Below are positions 32,577 through 43,170 of a stretch of DNA of 64,000 bases, one piece after another. Below the pieces are notes generated by a model. That model had not been told where the DNA came from, did no database searches, and saw nothing but the letters and a program-made list of their open reading frames with translations. A program made the translations under genes and the position numbers. Within the stretch, counting starts at the first letter, position 1. Every line of letters begins with the position of its first letter. This stretch comes from Gari tellinella (lineage: Eukaryota; Mollusca; Bivalvia; Cardiida; Psammobiidae), in the NCBI GenBank assembly GCA_922989275.2, contig OV277870.1, forward strand, positions 47,674,356 through 47,738,355, given 5' to 3'.

Positions 32577-32834
32577 CTATACAATCACCAGAAAATTCTG
32601 CATTATAAGGGTTTTGTTTGCTATCATTATGAACAAAAATATCCTAAATCATGCCAAATAAAAAAATATTGTTTCAAATGCTTGTTCAAAATGAATGAAT
32701 TTTTATAGAAATATAGTTTGTACTTCATACAGGTTTATTCATAAATGTGTGAAATTATGGGGTGATTCCAGAGAATCAGTCTTATGTTGGTCTTTATCAA
32801 CAGTTTGCACCACTGCTATCTCCTTATATGATCT

Positions 32835-33049
32835 GGGGTCCGTTTCATAAAACTTTGTACCATGAAAACGGTTGTAAGTCAAAACTTTAAAAAACATTTA
32901 ATTTCTGATTTCTCTATCTAATCCTGTATTGTGACATCTCTTTGGAATCGTCTTGAAAAGACGATTCCAAAGAGATGTCACAAGACAGGATTAGATAGGA
33001 AAAAACTTACGACAACATTCATTGTACAAAGTTTTATGAAACGGGCCCC
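32835..33049. mobile_element. Family F copy
   Basis: GGGGTCCGTTTCATAAAACT..TTTTATGAAACGGGCCCC, module 3 stem perfect at 32934-32981. Confidence 0.88.
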
Positions 33050-33153
33050 TGAAGAGGAGATTAATAGGAATTTAATGGATGAAGTTTTTGTATCTCTGAT
33101 TCTCCATCAGCAAATAAGTTTCTACATCTATATCACATGGTTTTATTTCGATG

Positions 33154-33372
33154 TACAGTTGAACTTTGACAAATCAAATTCTCTTATGTTGAACTTTCCT
33201 GAAAGATTAAGTATTGCTAAGCAACATTGTAACTTTGAAATATGGGTATATGTTCCATTTAAATGTTCTAAGGTTAGTTCGACTTTAAGCAAGCTCGAAT
33301 TATTGAAATACCGAATTAATACTGGTAATTTTGACTTAAGTGAGTTTGAATTATCAAGGCTTGACTATAATT
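33154..33372. mobile_element. Family H, decayed
   Basis: TACAGTTGAACTTTGAC.., AACTTTGAAATATGGGTATA, ..TTATCAAGGCTTGACTA. Confidence 0.65.
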
Positions 33373-33387
33373 GTGATATTGGTGAAG

Positions 33388-33638
33388 TACAGTGGAGAAT
33401 GTGTTATTCTTTCCCAATAAACGCGTTTACGCTAAAACTATTATTTGCAGTGCAAACAGTTTGGAGCCAGATCAGACGCCGGGTAACCCGGCGTCTGATC
33501 AGGCTCCAAACTGTTTACCACCAAAGATAAACATCAAATATCAGAATTGTCCAAAAATTGTTCTTTTCTACGTTTTAGTGCTTTGCGTTTGCGTACGTTT
33601 GCGTATAAAAGGGAAAGAATAACAGATTCTCCACTGTA
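33388..33638. mobile_element. Family D copy
   Basis: TACAGTGGAGAATGTGTTAT..ATAACAGATTCTCCACTGTA, perfect stem 33451-33517 with CGGGTAACCCG apex. Confidence 0.93.
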
Positions 33639-33671
33639 ACTGTCTCCCTGTATTGGTACTAATCGATGGTC

Positions 33672-33893
33672 TTCATTACCTCATAACCTGTTTCTAATTT
33701 TGAAGCAGTAGACCACTTAAAGCAGGTGGAATGTAAACTGCTTTACTTTCTGTCTGCTTTAAGTTAACATTTGCTAGGATATATAAAATATTTCTTATGT
33801 TACGTGTTCATGACTGTATCAAAGTAGCTATTTTCTTCAGTGTAAGAATGAATTAAAAGGGTAAAAAGTTGTATTTATGGGGTAATGGGTTAA
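33672..33893. mobile_element. Family A, short hairpin
   Basis: ATTACCTCATAACCTGTTTC..TATGGGGTAATGGGTTAA; stem truncated to AATGTAAACTGCTTTACTTT. Confidence 0.78.
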
Positions 33894-34046
33894 ACTCAAT
33901 TTAACCAAAGAATCAGCAACGCATACTGCATAGAGGCTACATTTAGTGCTGAGGTGTGTATTCCTAATGTCAGTGTCTGTGATATTTCATATATTTCTTA
34001 TCTCATTTATTGCATTGAAAGTTGATTTGTAGTATTGAGTAAAATT

Positions 34047-34239
34047 CAGGGCTTCAGATAAGGGGAGTATTTCAAAAAGTAAAATCTTTATTTCTGTATC
34101 AAACCCTATGGTGGCACTACTCATTAGAATCGTCTCGAAGAGACGATTATGATGAGGAGTCACACCATAGGGTTTGGTTTGATTATAAGGGAGAAAATGT
34201 TGAAAATGTCAAGTTTACTCCCTCTAATCTGGAGCTCTG
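34047..34239. mobile_element. Family E copy
   Basis: CAGGGCTTCAGATAAG..CTAATCTGGAGCTCTG; flanks AAAATT and AAAATG (5 of 6). Confidence 0.86.
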
Positions 34240-34373
34240 AAAATGTATGCTGAGATGTTATCATCCAAAGAAAAATAATGGAATGTGATCAAGATATGGT
34301 ATAAGCCTAAAAAGATGTTTCTCTGAGGGATATGTTAAGGGTGAAAGGCATTTCAATTGGATGGGTCTGAGGG

Positions 34374-34636
34374 TTAACCCTATACTCCATAGCTTGTTTC
34401 TAGTCTTGAAGAAAGGCAACCACGTAAAGCAGGTTGAAAGTAAAGCAGAATGTGCCTCATGGCATATTCTGCTTTACTTCCAGCCTGCTTTAAGCAGTTA
34501 TATATTAGGATATAGAAATTATTTCTTATGGTACATATTCATGACTGCATAAAGTGGAACTATTTTCTTCAGTGGGGTGTGGGTGGGGGGGGAATAAATT
34601 GCACACGTAAGGAGTCGTATCTATGGAGTAAAGTGT
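34374..34636. mobile_element. Family A copy
   Basis: TTAACCCTATACTCCATAGC..GTATCTATGGAGTAAAG; G-rich insertion GGGTGTGGGTGGGGGGG near 34574. Confidence 0.8.
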
Positions 34637-34863
34637 CAGAACAAAATGATAAAGCAGAAAGCTATGCATTCTGGTTGCTTGCATTACCATATTGTATTCA
34701 ATCGATTGTTATTAATATTAAATTATTAACATTTCACAAGCAGATTTTCTATGTTAAATTTTCACTGTAGACCTTTCTTTAACTTATTGTCATCAACTAA
34801 AAATATTCATATGCCAAAATCTGCAAACTTGTTATGCATTTTCCAACTGCTGAGATATTGATG

Positions 34864-35118
34864 CAGGGCTGCCATTTCTCCGGATTTTTCCTAAATCTCC
34901 GGATTTTTTTCCAGTACATGGTTGCTTAAAGCAGGCTGAAAGTAAAGCAGAATGTGCCTTAAGGCGCATTCTGCTTTACTTACAGCCTGCTTTAAGAAGT
35001 CGCTTGTCAATAAAACAAGAAACAGTCTATGGGGTAAAGGTACGATTTGTAAAATCGCACTTGAAAAATGCAACCTTGGAAATCTTAGGATTTTTCATGT
35101 CAACTTATGGCAGCCCTG
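34864..35118. mobile_element. MITE family M carrying module 2, exact TSD
   Basis: Family type description: CAGGGCTGCCATTTCTCCGG..GTCAACTTATGGCAGCCCTG. Exact TTGATG duplication at 34858-34863 and 35119-35124. Inside, TGCTTAAAGCAGGCTGAAAG to CTATGGGGTAAAGG is family A from hairpin to one end; A's other half is replaced by M sequence. Confidence 0.9.
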
Positions 35119-35162
35119 TTGATGCATCAAATATAAGATGCCAAGGAACTGAGTATCTGATC

Positions 35163-35312
35163 AGGGTCCATGCCTATTAAACGCTTGTATAGAGTCTAAG
35201 ATAGTTCACTAGCTTTTGATTGGACATATTTGAGCATTTTGCTCAACCTGGTCAATCAAAAGTTTGGGAACAATTAACTACTCAACTCAAATGCTTTATA
35301 AGCACGGGGCCA
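35163..35312. mobile_element. Foldback family G, diverged
   Basis: GGGTCCATGCCTATTAAACG..ATGCTTTATAAGCACGGGGC. Confidence 0.72.
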
Positions 35313-35319
35313 GGATCCA

Positions 35320-35865
35320 AACTGTTTACAAATACCAGTGTAGTTATTCTTGGCAGCATAATGGTCATAGCAATTTGTTGAATACAGTTAAACCCATGTT
35401 TGTGGCCTTTCATTGAAGAACAATGGAGACTTTTTCAGACTGGTGACAACCGTAATGAAGAAAGCTTCTGAATTACTTTTGCAATAAGCTTGTCTTTAAG
35501 AATCCCACTTGTTTTACAGGTTGGTCACTCAATATTGGTTGCCCTGTTTTATATCCCATTTTCATATCAAAATGTATGATGTGTACATTTGCTACAATTA
35601 ATTGTAGTTGAAATGAATTTTTAGCATTTTTTTTTTGTATTCTGGTAATTATTGATGTTTTGAACGTTTCTGGTAATTATTAATATTTTAGAATGGTTTT
35701 AAAAGAGTTGTGTAGTAAATGTAGATGGAAGAAAGTCAAACTGTTATATGTGATAAAGAACATTGTCATTTGGACAAACTATTTTGCAAAATAAAATCTC
35801 ATAAATACTAGGATGAGTTGTTTGCTTTTATACATTTCCTTCATAGAAATTAATTTCTTTGTAGA
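35320..35865. other. Intergenic, nothing recognised
   Basis: AT-rich, short duplicated motif TTCTGGTAATTATTGATGTTT near 35640-35685. No gene or element identified. Confidence 0.4.
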
Positions 35866-36060
35866 CCTTAGTAGGAGGCATATTGTTTTTGCTGTCTGTT
35901 CTCGACTTTAACCTAGGCCATAACTTTGAAACTATGTATGATATTTGGCATGTGGACACAATTCAAGCAGCCCTCAACACTGTACAATCTGGATCATGTC
36001 AAAGATCAAGATCATTTAGAGGTCATGGTCACATTAGGGGTCATAGTATTTTACAAACAT
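35866..36060. repeat. Fragment of the GGGGGCAT element
   Basis: GACTTTAACCTAGGCCATAA, ATGATATTTGGCATG and GGTCATGGTCACATTAGGGG are typical of its GGTCA-rich body. Confidence 0.6.
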
Positions 36061-36171
36061 AACTTGTTACAATTCTACCATTTCTTGAAAAATAAGCCAT
36101 GGGAAACTTTCCTACAGCTGACTTATCAAACCAGGCTGGAAGTAAAGTAGAAATATCTCAGTTCCTGGTCT

Positions 36172-36409
36172 TAACCCATTACCCCATAACTACGCCTTTT
36201 AACGCCCCTAATTTATTCCTTCACTGAAGAAAATAGTTCAAATTTATATAGTCTTGAATATGTAAAAAGAAATATTCTCTATTTTCTGGTAGGTGGTAGA
36301 TTAAAGCAGGCTGAAAGTAAAGCAGAATGCGCCTTAAGCTTTACTTCCAACCTGCTTTAAGTGATCACCTATCTTCAATACCAGAAACAGGCTATGGAGT
36401 AATGGGTTA
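36172..36409. mobile_element. Family A, part of hairpin arm deleted
   Basis: TTAACCCATTACCCCATAAC..TATGGAGTAATGGGTTAA; AGAATGCGCCTTAAG joins directly to CTTTACTTCC. Confidence 0.83.
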
Positions 36410-36600
36410 AACACTGAATTCTTCTAAACAACATTCACTTCTTAAATAGTCAAACCAGAGGTTAAAATATGCATACTAATTTGCAATTTTATGGTACACA
36501 TTCATGACTGCATTAAATGGAACCATACAGTATCTTTGTGGAGGAATATATTAGAGGCATGAAAAGAAATATGGGTTAAACCATAACATTGTTGTACATG

Positions 36601-36855
36601 CAGGGCTGCCATTTCTCCGGATTTTTCCTAAATCTTCGGATTTTTTTTCTAGTACATGGTAGCTTAAAGCAAGCTGAAAGTAAAGCAGATGCGCCTTAAG
36701 GCGCATTCTGCTTTACTTCCAGCCTTCTTTAAGTATGCATGTGTCAACAAAATAAGAAACAGGCGATGGGGTAAAGGTACGATTCGTAAAATCGTACTTA
36801 AAAAATGCAAATTTGGAAATCTTAGGATTTTTCATGTCAACTTATGGCAGCCCTG
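36601..36855. mobile_element. Family M copy carrying module 2, exact TSD
   Basis: Same composite structure as 34864. TACATG duplicated at 36595-36600 and 36856-36861. Confidence 0.9.
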
Positions 36856-37331
36856 TACATGTACTTGTTACAAGTAACGAAAACGGAAGTTGGTAGTATT
36901 TGCTGTCACCACAGTCAGTTCTGAAGTATAAACAACAGACAATCAACTATACTTTGTACCTTTATTAATTGACAGAAAATAAATTAAAATGTGTAAATGT
37001 AGCATTATACAAAAATATTGTCATCACAGAATAATAAACACAAGACTTGCTTGGTAATGTCACTGCCATGATTTGTCTTGAAACGTTCATGCTGTCCATG
37101 ATTCCTTGATGATGTCACAAGTAGGAGTTACCTCCCTTATATCACAAATATGAGTTGCCTCCCTTACAAAACAACTAAAAAATCTAAATTAAAGATTATC
37201 CAAACCCCAAAAATCAAATTTAAATAAATATTTGAAGAAGAAAAAAGTATTATGGAAATTGATCTAAAATATAAGTTGCTAACTCCTTTTCCCCACATTT
37301 ACCTGTGCAAGTGTTTAAACTAGGCTGTTGC

Positions 37332-37472
37332 TTAACCCATTAAGCCATACTGACTCATATTGACACATTGCGCAATATTCTCATACTGACTCATTTTGAC
37401 GCACTTTAATCCACTAGCTTGTATTGAGATAAGCATTGATAATTGTTTATTGCTTATGAGTTAATGGGTTAA
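37332..37472. mobile_element. Family N copy
   Basis: TTAACCCATTAAGCCATACT..TTATGAGTTAATGGGTTAA; CATACTGACTCAT(A/T)TTGAC occurs twice inside. Confidence 0.78.
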
Positions 37473-37820
37473 AGCAGGATGAATTAAAGCAGATGGTTCC
37501 TTAAGGAGCTTTTTGCCTTACTTTCATCCTTCTTTTAGCTGTCACAACTTCTCAATAAACTCATTGATAAAATCACTTTAACTCTTTACTTCATAGCCTG
37601 TATTAAAGTAGACAGGTGACCACTTGAAGCAGGTTGGAAGTAAAGTAGAATGCGCATTCTGCTTTATTTTCAGCCTGTTTTAAGCACTGTATCATCTGCT
37701 AGAAGAAAATATTTCTCCTGATACATATTCATGACTGTATAAATTGGAATTATTGTCTTCAGTGGAAGAATAAATTAAATGCTTAAAATGTGTATTTATG
37801 GAGTATTAGGTTAAGATTGT
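37472..37820. mobile_element. Two A/I-related hairpin pieces
   Basis: 37473-37560 holds an I-type stem (CCTTAAGGAGCTTTTTGCC); 37578-37815 is a diverged A (TTAACTCTTTACTTCATAGC..GGAGTATTAGGTTAA). Confidence 0.65.
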
Positions 37821-38240
37821 GCATAGGTAATTATGAGTTTAGGAAGGAAATGGTGAACTCATAAAATCCAATTGTACATCATCTAAATATCAAATGAATA
37901 AAATGTTTAAAATATGAAAGATGTTACTAAAACTATGAAGTTTTAAATTTGAATGTATTGAAAATATCAAAATCATACAAAACTTTGCTAATTTTTTACA
38001 GATTTTCAAAACTAGGATGGCAACAAAATATGAAAATGTATGTTTAAAAGTCATGGTCTTTTATATAACAACCTTGCATGTATTATTGAACGAATGGACG
38101 GAAATGATTTTATTATTTATTGTAAACAATATATATCTAATCTATCAAGGAATGTGTGTAACAGAACAAAATATAAACAAGTCTCGTCTCAGAATGAGTA
38201 TATAATGACTAAGTGCTCAAGATAAGGTGAATATTTGGAA

Positions 38241-38437
38241 TACAGTCGAACTTCAATATCTCAAACTCGTTGAAATTGAAAATACCCGTATTTCAAAGTT
38301 AAAACGTGGCTCAGCCACGTTTTAACTTTGAAATATGGGTATGTTCGACCTAATAGAGCATGAAATAATGCAGTTCATGTGTCGAACTATCGGATATTTC
38401 GAGTTAAGCGAGTTCGATATATCGAAGTTCGACTGTA
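38241..38437. mobile_element. Family H copy
   Basis: TACAGTCGAACTTCAATATC..ATATCGAAGTTCGACTGTA, perfect stem GTGGCTCAGCCAC apex. Confidence 0.9.
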
Positions 38438-38444
38438 TATGTAC

Positions 38445-38592
38445 TTTACTTTCTTTTTTCTCCACCAAACCCTATGTTGTAGCCTTTGTGAGACGATTCT
38501 AATGAATTGTCACAACATAGGGTTTAGTTGAGACACAAAGGAGAAAATGCCGGAAATACCCAGTTTAACTCACTCTTGTCTGAAGCTCTGAT
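38445..38592. mobile_element. Family E remnant
   Basis: AAACCCTATGTTGTAG..GAGACGATTCTAATGA..CTTGTCTGAAGCTCTG; left end lost. Confidence 0.65.
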
Positions 38593-38734
38593 GACTGATA
38601 GTAAATTTATGTATCACAATAAGCTGTATTTCATGTTAATGTTGTATGATAAAGTCCTGCAATTATGACCACTAGAGGAACCTCATTGATATTGTTATTT
38701 TAGGTGGCTTAACCATTTCACTACAGGGACCAAG

Positions 38735-38899
38735 TACAGTAAAACCTGTCTATTACAACCAAGTTGTGCTTATTAATAGATGTTTAAGACAGGTGACTGT
38801 TTAAAGCAAGGTGACAGTAAAACAGAAAGCTGACACCTACCTGTCTTTTATACAATTTAATTAGCCTTTTCAGTGGTCATAAAGAGCTTTTAATGTATA
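38735..38899. mobile_element. Family I, hairpin collapsed
   Basis: TACAGTAAAACCTGTCTATT, GACAGGTGACTGTTTAAAGC, then AACAGAAAGCTGACACCTACC; right end AAGAGCTTTTAATGTA. Confidence 0.75.
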
Positions 38900-39015
38900 T
38901 ACATAATTTGCAAACATTGAAGACACTGATCAGGGGGCTCCTTTACTGTTTGTAGTATCTGCATTATCATTCCAGACAAAAGCCTCATAAGTCAAATTTA
39001 AACTTGCCATTTATC

Positions 39016-39229
39016 TTAACCCTTAGCCTGCCACTCACGACTATAGCTCCATATGCAAACAGCATGGAACCGGATGAGACGCCGAGTAACTCGGCGTCTC
39101 ATCCAGATGCAAGCTGTTTGACACTCGGACAACATTTTCAGCAATTTTGAGCAACTTTAAAGCACTTTGAAACTTGAAGCAGACGAGAAATATAGCAGAC
39201 GACAATTTATTTGGCGGGCTAAGGGTTAA
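39016..39229 (+). mobile_element. Family C copy
   Basis: TTAACCCTTAGCCTGCCACT..GGCGGGCTAAGGGTTAA, stem 39053-39120. Confidence 0.92.
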
Positions 39230-39963
39230 TATGGAAGAATCAATTTGTAAATTCAGCATTGGATAAGTGAGAGTCAAATGTTAATGTACATGGTTGTTTT
39301 GACATACAGAAATATGAAACTAACCAAATGGCTACAAAATGGTTTTGACCAAGCATCTACCGTTTTCCACCTCCTTTGACCTACATAGCAAATCAAACAC
39401 CACTGTACGAAAACAACTATAGGAACACAGTGAAAAATGAAAACACTACGAAATTCAAACATGATTTTAACCTCTCAGTACTATTATAAATGCATTGCTT
39501 TCATGTAGGTCAAGAATGGACTAACTATCCAACCACTTTCTTTACGTAACCTATAAAATCATTTTAGCTTCCCATAGTCAAATTTATCTTGTTTTTACTA
39601 TCGATAAACAAGCCCCATTATGGGATGACTGGCTTGTTGGTTTTGCAAACAATGTAGATCCAGATCTGTTGGCACATTTCTAACAAGGCGTCAAAGTCTG
39701 GTCTGAACTGTCTGTAGTTGACTGGATGTTGATTGACAGTTGACAAACAGTATTAGCTTTATTTGATCCATATCATAAGAAAACAAAACTTTTTCTAATT
39801 GCATTGCAAAAAGTGAAGACCAAGACCAGCTGCTACATCAAAGATGCTATGCTGCTTGAGTAGAGACCCTTATAATAATTAAACAAGATTAAATGCAAAG
39901 GAAGCCTTCTATTTTTCTGACAATTAAAACACATGCTGTCCATGTTACTCTGCTACACTCAGC

Positions 39964-40203
39964 TACAGTGGAGAAAACGTTATTCTTTCCCAATAAACAC
40001 GTTAACGCTAAATCTATTATTTCCATTGCAAACAGTTTGGAGCCAGATCAGACGTCGGGTAACCCGGCGTCTGATCAGGCTTCAAACTGTTTGCCACTCA
40101 TATTAAGATAAATAGGTGGAAGTATCCAGAAGCTGCTGTTTTCTACATTTTAGTGCACGGGGTTTGCGTTTAAACAGGAAAGAATAACGTTTTCTCCACT
40201 GTA
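39964..40203. mobile_element. Family D copy
   Basis: TACAGTGGAGAAAACGTTAT..ATAACGTTTTCTCCACTGTA; subterminal repeats are symmetric, stem 40026-40093. Confidence 0.92.
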
Positions 40204-40289
40204 TATCTGTTTCTAGGTTTAAGGACTTTGAGTCCAGAATGCTCACAGGTAATAGTTTCTGTATGCTAAAAGTCAAAGCAATAGAACCT

Positions 40290-40470
40290 GTAACCCCTTT
40301 CCTCCATATAAACGCTATAGGATGATGATTATTGAACTGATGCTGTTGAATACAGGTGGCAGCTTAAAGCAAAGGAGTTTCCTGCTTTACTTCCATATTG
40401 CTTTATGCAGTATCCTGTACTTTTAGTTGTAAAGGCATCAAACTGTATTACTATGGGGTAAAGGGTTACA
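40290..40470. mobile_element. A/I-related diverged element
   Basis: ACCCCTTTCCTCCATATAAA..TATGGGGTAAAGGGTTA, short stem AAAGCAAAGGAGTTTCCTGC. Confidence 0.65.
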
Positions 40471-40605
40471 CTTGCATAATTTAAAACATTTCAGTCAAAA
40501 GACTTTTGACAGTCCTATTTATCTCATAGGTAAAGTAGTACATTCTTCTGTATATAACAATCAAGTAAAATCCTAATTGAAAAATGGCCACTCCCTTTCT
40601 ATATG

Positions 40606-40819
40606 TTAACCCTTAGCCCGCCAAATAAATTGTTGTCTGCTATATTTCTCGTCTGCTTCAAGTTTCAAAGTGCTTCAAAGTTGCTCAAAATTGCTGAAAA
40701 TGTTGTCTGAGTGTCAAACAGCTTGGATCCGGATGAGACGCCGAGTTACTCGGCGTCTCATCCGGATCCAAGCTGTTTGCATATGAAACTATAGTCGTGA
40801 GTGGCAGGCTAAGGGTTAA
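40606..40819 (-). mobile_element. Family C copy, inverted
   Basis: TTAACCCTTAGCCCGCCAAA..GCAGGCTAAGGGTTAA; perfect stem 40715-40782. With 16139 and 39016 this is the youngest-looking C group. Confidence 0.93.
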
Positions 40820-41127
40820 GCTGTCGGAATGTTGTTGTACAAGATACTATAACTTTATATGAAATAAATAATCAATAATATTATTGGGACATATACATGT
40901 ATCATCAAATGGCATGATAAAATAATCAATGGTTTCTGTTGCTAGGCAATAATATAAATGCTACATCTAAAATTGGCACCTTTAATATACATTATGAATC
41001 CAACAATGTATGATTATATATATACAACTACAATTCATTACTTGATTGTAAATCAGGGTAGGGGGAACCCATAGGGACATCATGCTCAAACAAATAACAT
41101 ATGTAAAACCTGTTCTTAAAACATTCT

Positions 41128-41378
41128 TTAACCCATTACCCCATAAATACGCCTTTTTACGTCTTTTAATTTATTCTTCGATTGAAGGAAATAGTTGCAA
41201 TTTATACAGTCATAAATATGTTTGATAAAAAATATTTTCTATATTTAGCAGGTGTTAGCTTAAAGCAGGCTGAAAGTAAAGCAGAATGCGCCTGAGGCGC
41301 ATTCTGCTTTATTTTCAACCTGCTTTAAGTGGTCACCTATTTTCAAAACTAGAAACATGCTATGGAGTAAAGGGTTAA
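41128..41378. mobile_element. Family A copy
   Basis: TTAACCCATTACCCCATAAA..TATGGAGTAAAGGGTTAA, hairpin 41261-41330 with shortened apex GCGCCTGAGGCGC. Confidence 0.88.
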
Positions 41379-41525
41379 CTATTGGGATGTTGTGTAATAA
41401 TTACGTCTGCAACAATTGTCACCTGCTACTCTTCTAAAATTAGGATTTTTACACTCTGACTCTACTTTGGTCAGAACTTTCAGAAAACTCCAATTTTAGA
41501 GTATTAACAGGACAAACAATATTAC

Positions 41526-41777
41526 TTAACCCTTTACCCCATAGCCTTTTTCTAGTATTGAAGATAGGTGACCACTTAAAGCAGGTTGAAAGTAAAGCAG
41601 AATGCGCCCTAAGGCGCATTCTGCTTTACTTTCAGGCTGCCTTAAGCTACCACCTGCTAGGTTAAAGGAAATATTTCGTCTGGTGCATATTCATAGCTGT
41701 ATAAATTGAAACTATTTTTTTCAGTGAAGGAATAAAATAAAGGCGTAAAAAGGTTTATTTATGGGGTAATGGGTTAA
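41526..41777. mobile_element. Family A copy
   Basis: TTAACCCTTTACCCCATAGC..TATGGGGTAATGGGTTAA, hairpin 41574-41648. Confidence 0.88.
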
Positions 41778-42150
41778 GGTAACTTTCAAAGAGTTTAACA
41801 CCATTGATTTGTTTCACTTTAACATTATACTATAAAAGACAGTTTGAACGTGTATAATTATAGCATATTATATGTACACCTCTTTAAGGATTGATAAATT
41901 AAATGCATGAATTATGGTCTCATAACTGTCATGATTAATTGTAAGCATTTCTAAAAGAGAACTTAAATGACATGTAAAAATATATATCACAATATAATAA
42001 ACAAAACATGGACGCTATAAACCTATCACAGATACAACAACGTGGTGTACATTGTCTTCTTAACTTCAGCAGCACATAAAAGAATACTGTTATATTATAT
42101 CGGCCACATCATGGCATATAACCCTTAATAATTTCCTCTGCATATACATG
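41778..42150. other. Intergenic, nothing recognised
   Basis: AT-rich, no ORF or repeat recognised. Confidence 0.4.
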
Positions 42151-42214
42151 AATATGCACCATAGGACACTTAACTACTCCTCCTAATATGCCCCAAATAT
42201 GAATATTCTAGGAC

Positions 42215-42325
42215 AGGTATAAATATAAGTGACAACTTAAAGCAAAATTAAAGTAAAGCAGAATGCTCCTAAAAGGAGCCTTCTGCTTTACTTTCATCTT
42301 GTTTTAAGCAGTAACCTCCCTTAAA
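42215..42325. repeat. Isolated module 2 stem
   Basis: CTTAAAGCAAAATTAAAGTA, apex TGCTCCTAAAAGGAGCCTTC, inverse TACTTTCATCTTGTTTTAAG; no recognisable MITE ends close by. Confidence 0.65.
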
Positions 42326-42366
42326 CAGTTTTATAAAGATAATTTGCACTTCAGACTATAATGGTC

Positions 42367-42503
42367 ATTATGCTTAAAAAGCATTTGAGATGAGTCTGGA
42401 TCATTTTAAAGCTTCTGATTAGTCAAATTTGAGCAGAATACTAAATTCTGACCAATCAAAAGCTTGAGAATGATCTCAGACTCAACTCAAACGCTTTGGG
42501 CCT
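42367..42503. mobile_element. Foldback family G
   Basis: GCTTAAAAAGCATTTGAGAT..GACTCAACTCAAACGCTTTG, decayed centre. Confidence 0.7.
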
Positions 42504-42704
42504 GATTTCAATCTAATCTTACTATTCTTTGACAAGTAAAATTGTATGTAAAATCAATAAAACATTCATTAAAGAGCTGAAATTAAGGGTCCTTGGTCGA
42601 GTCTATATTATATCTATGTACATGTATGTTGTATATAACTTCTGTTCCTGACACAATCACATATATCATTACAAAACTAATACTTTCTAGTATCTCTTAT
42701 CCTG

Positions 42705-42845
42705 CTTAGCCTCATTTGACTCACATTTGCAAACAGTTTGGATCCAGATCAGATGTTGAGTTACTTGGCATCTGATCAGGGTCAAACTATTTCTCACATG
42801 ATCACCTTGAAAACTTTAAAGGCCAACTGTGAGGATAATGGTTAA
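42705..42845. mobile_element. C-like element in coiled-coil gene 3' flank
   Basis: Stem GCAAACAGTTTGGATCCAGA..CATCTGATCAGGGTCAAACT, end ATAATGGTTAA. It ends 25 bp past the stop codon of the minus-strand gene. Confidence 0.7.
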
Positions 42846-42870
42846 CATTTCATATTCACAACTTCTTGTG

Positions 42871-43170
42871 TCACGCTTCAAATTCGTCTCCTCCAAAGTC
42901 AGATTCACTGTCTGTGCCATCTTTCTCGCGATACAAATCTATCGAGTCCCCTATAGAGCCCCCTACAGAGCCCCCGGTAAAGGAGGTCCCTAAAAATCCA
43001 CTGGTACCCGTATCCACTAAGCCCCGTGAATGGGGCTGGTAATTCATGATAGTGTCCACTAAATTTTCAGTCTCCAGCCATGAGTTAATGCTGTTGCCAA
43101 GGCCACTGCTGGTTGCCATGGTGATGCTGTGTGGAGTGTCATTCGGAGATACAGGTCTCAGTAGACTATT
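42871..43170 (-). CDS. Coiled-coil gene last exon (c)
   Basis: 99 codons plus TGA, phase 0 in, acceptor tttctatttctag. NSLLRPVSPNDTPHSITMAT, then LGNSINSWLETENLVDTIMN, a Gly/Ser/Thr-rich stretch and the acidic tail. Codon use looks like real coding DNA and the exon has no transposon similarity. Confidence 0.75.
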   Translation of the reverse strand, partial: NSLLRPVSPNDTPHSITMATSSGLGNSINSWLETENLVDTIMNYQPHSRGLVDTGTSGFLGTSFTGGSVGGSIGDSIDLYREKDGTDSESDFGGDEFEA

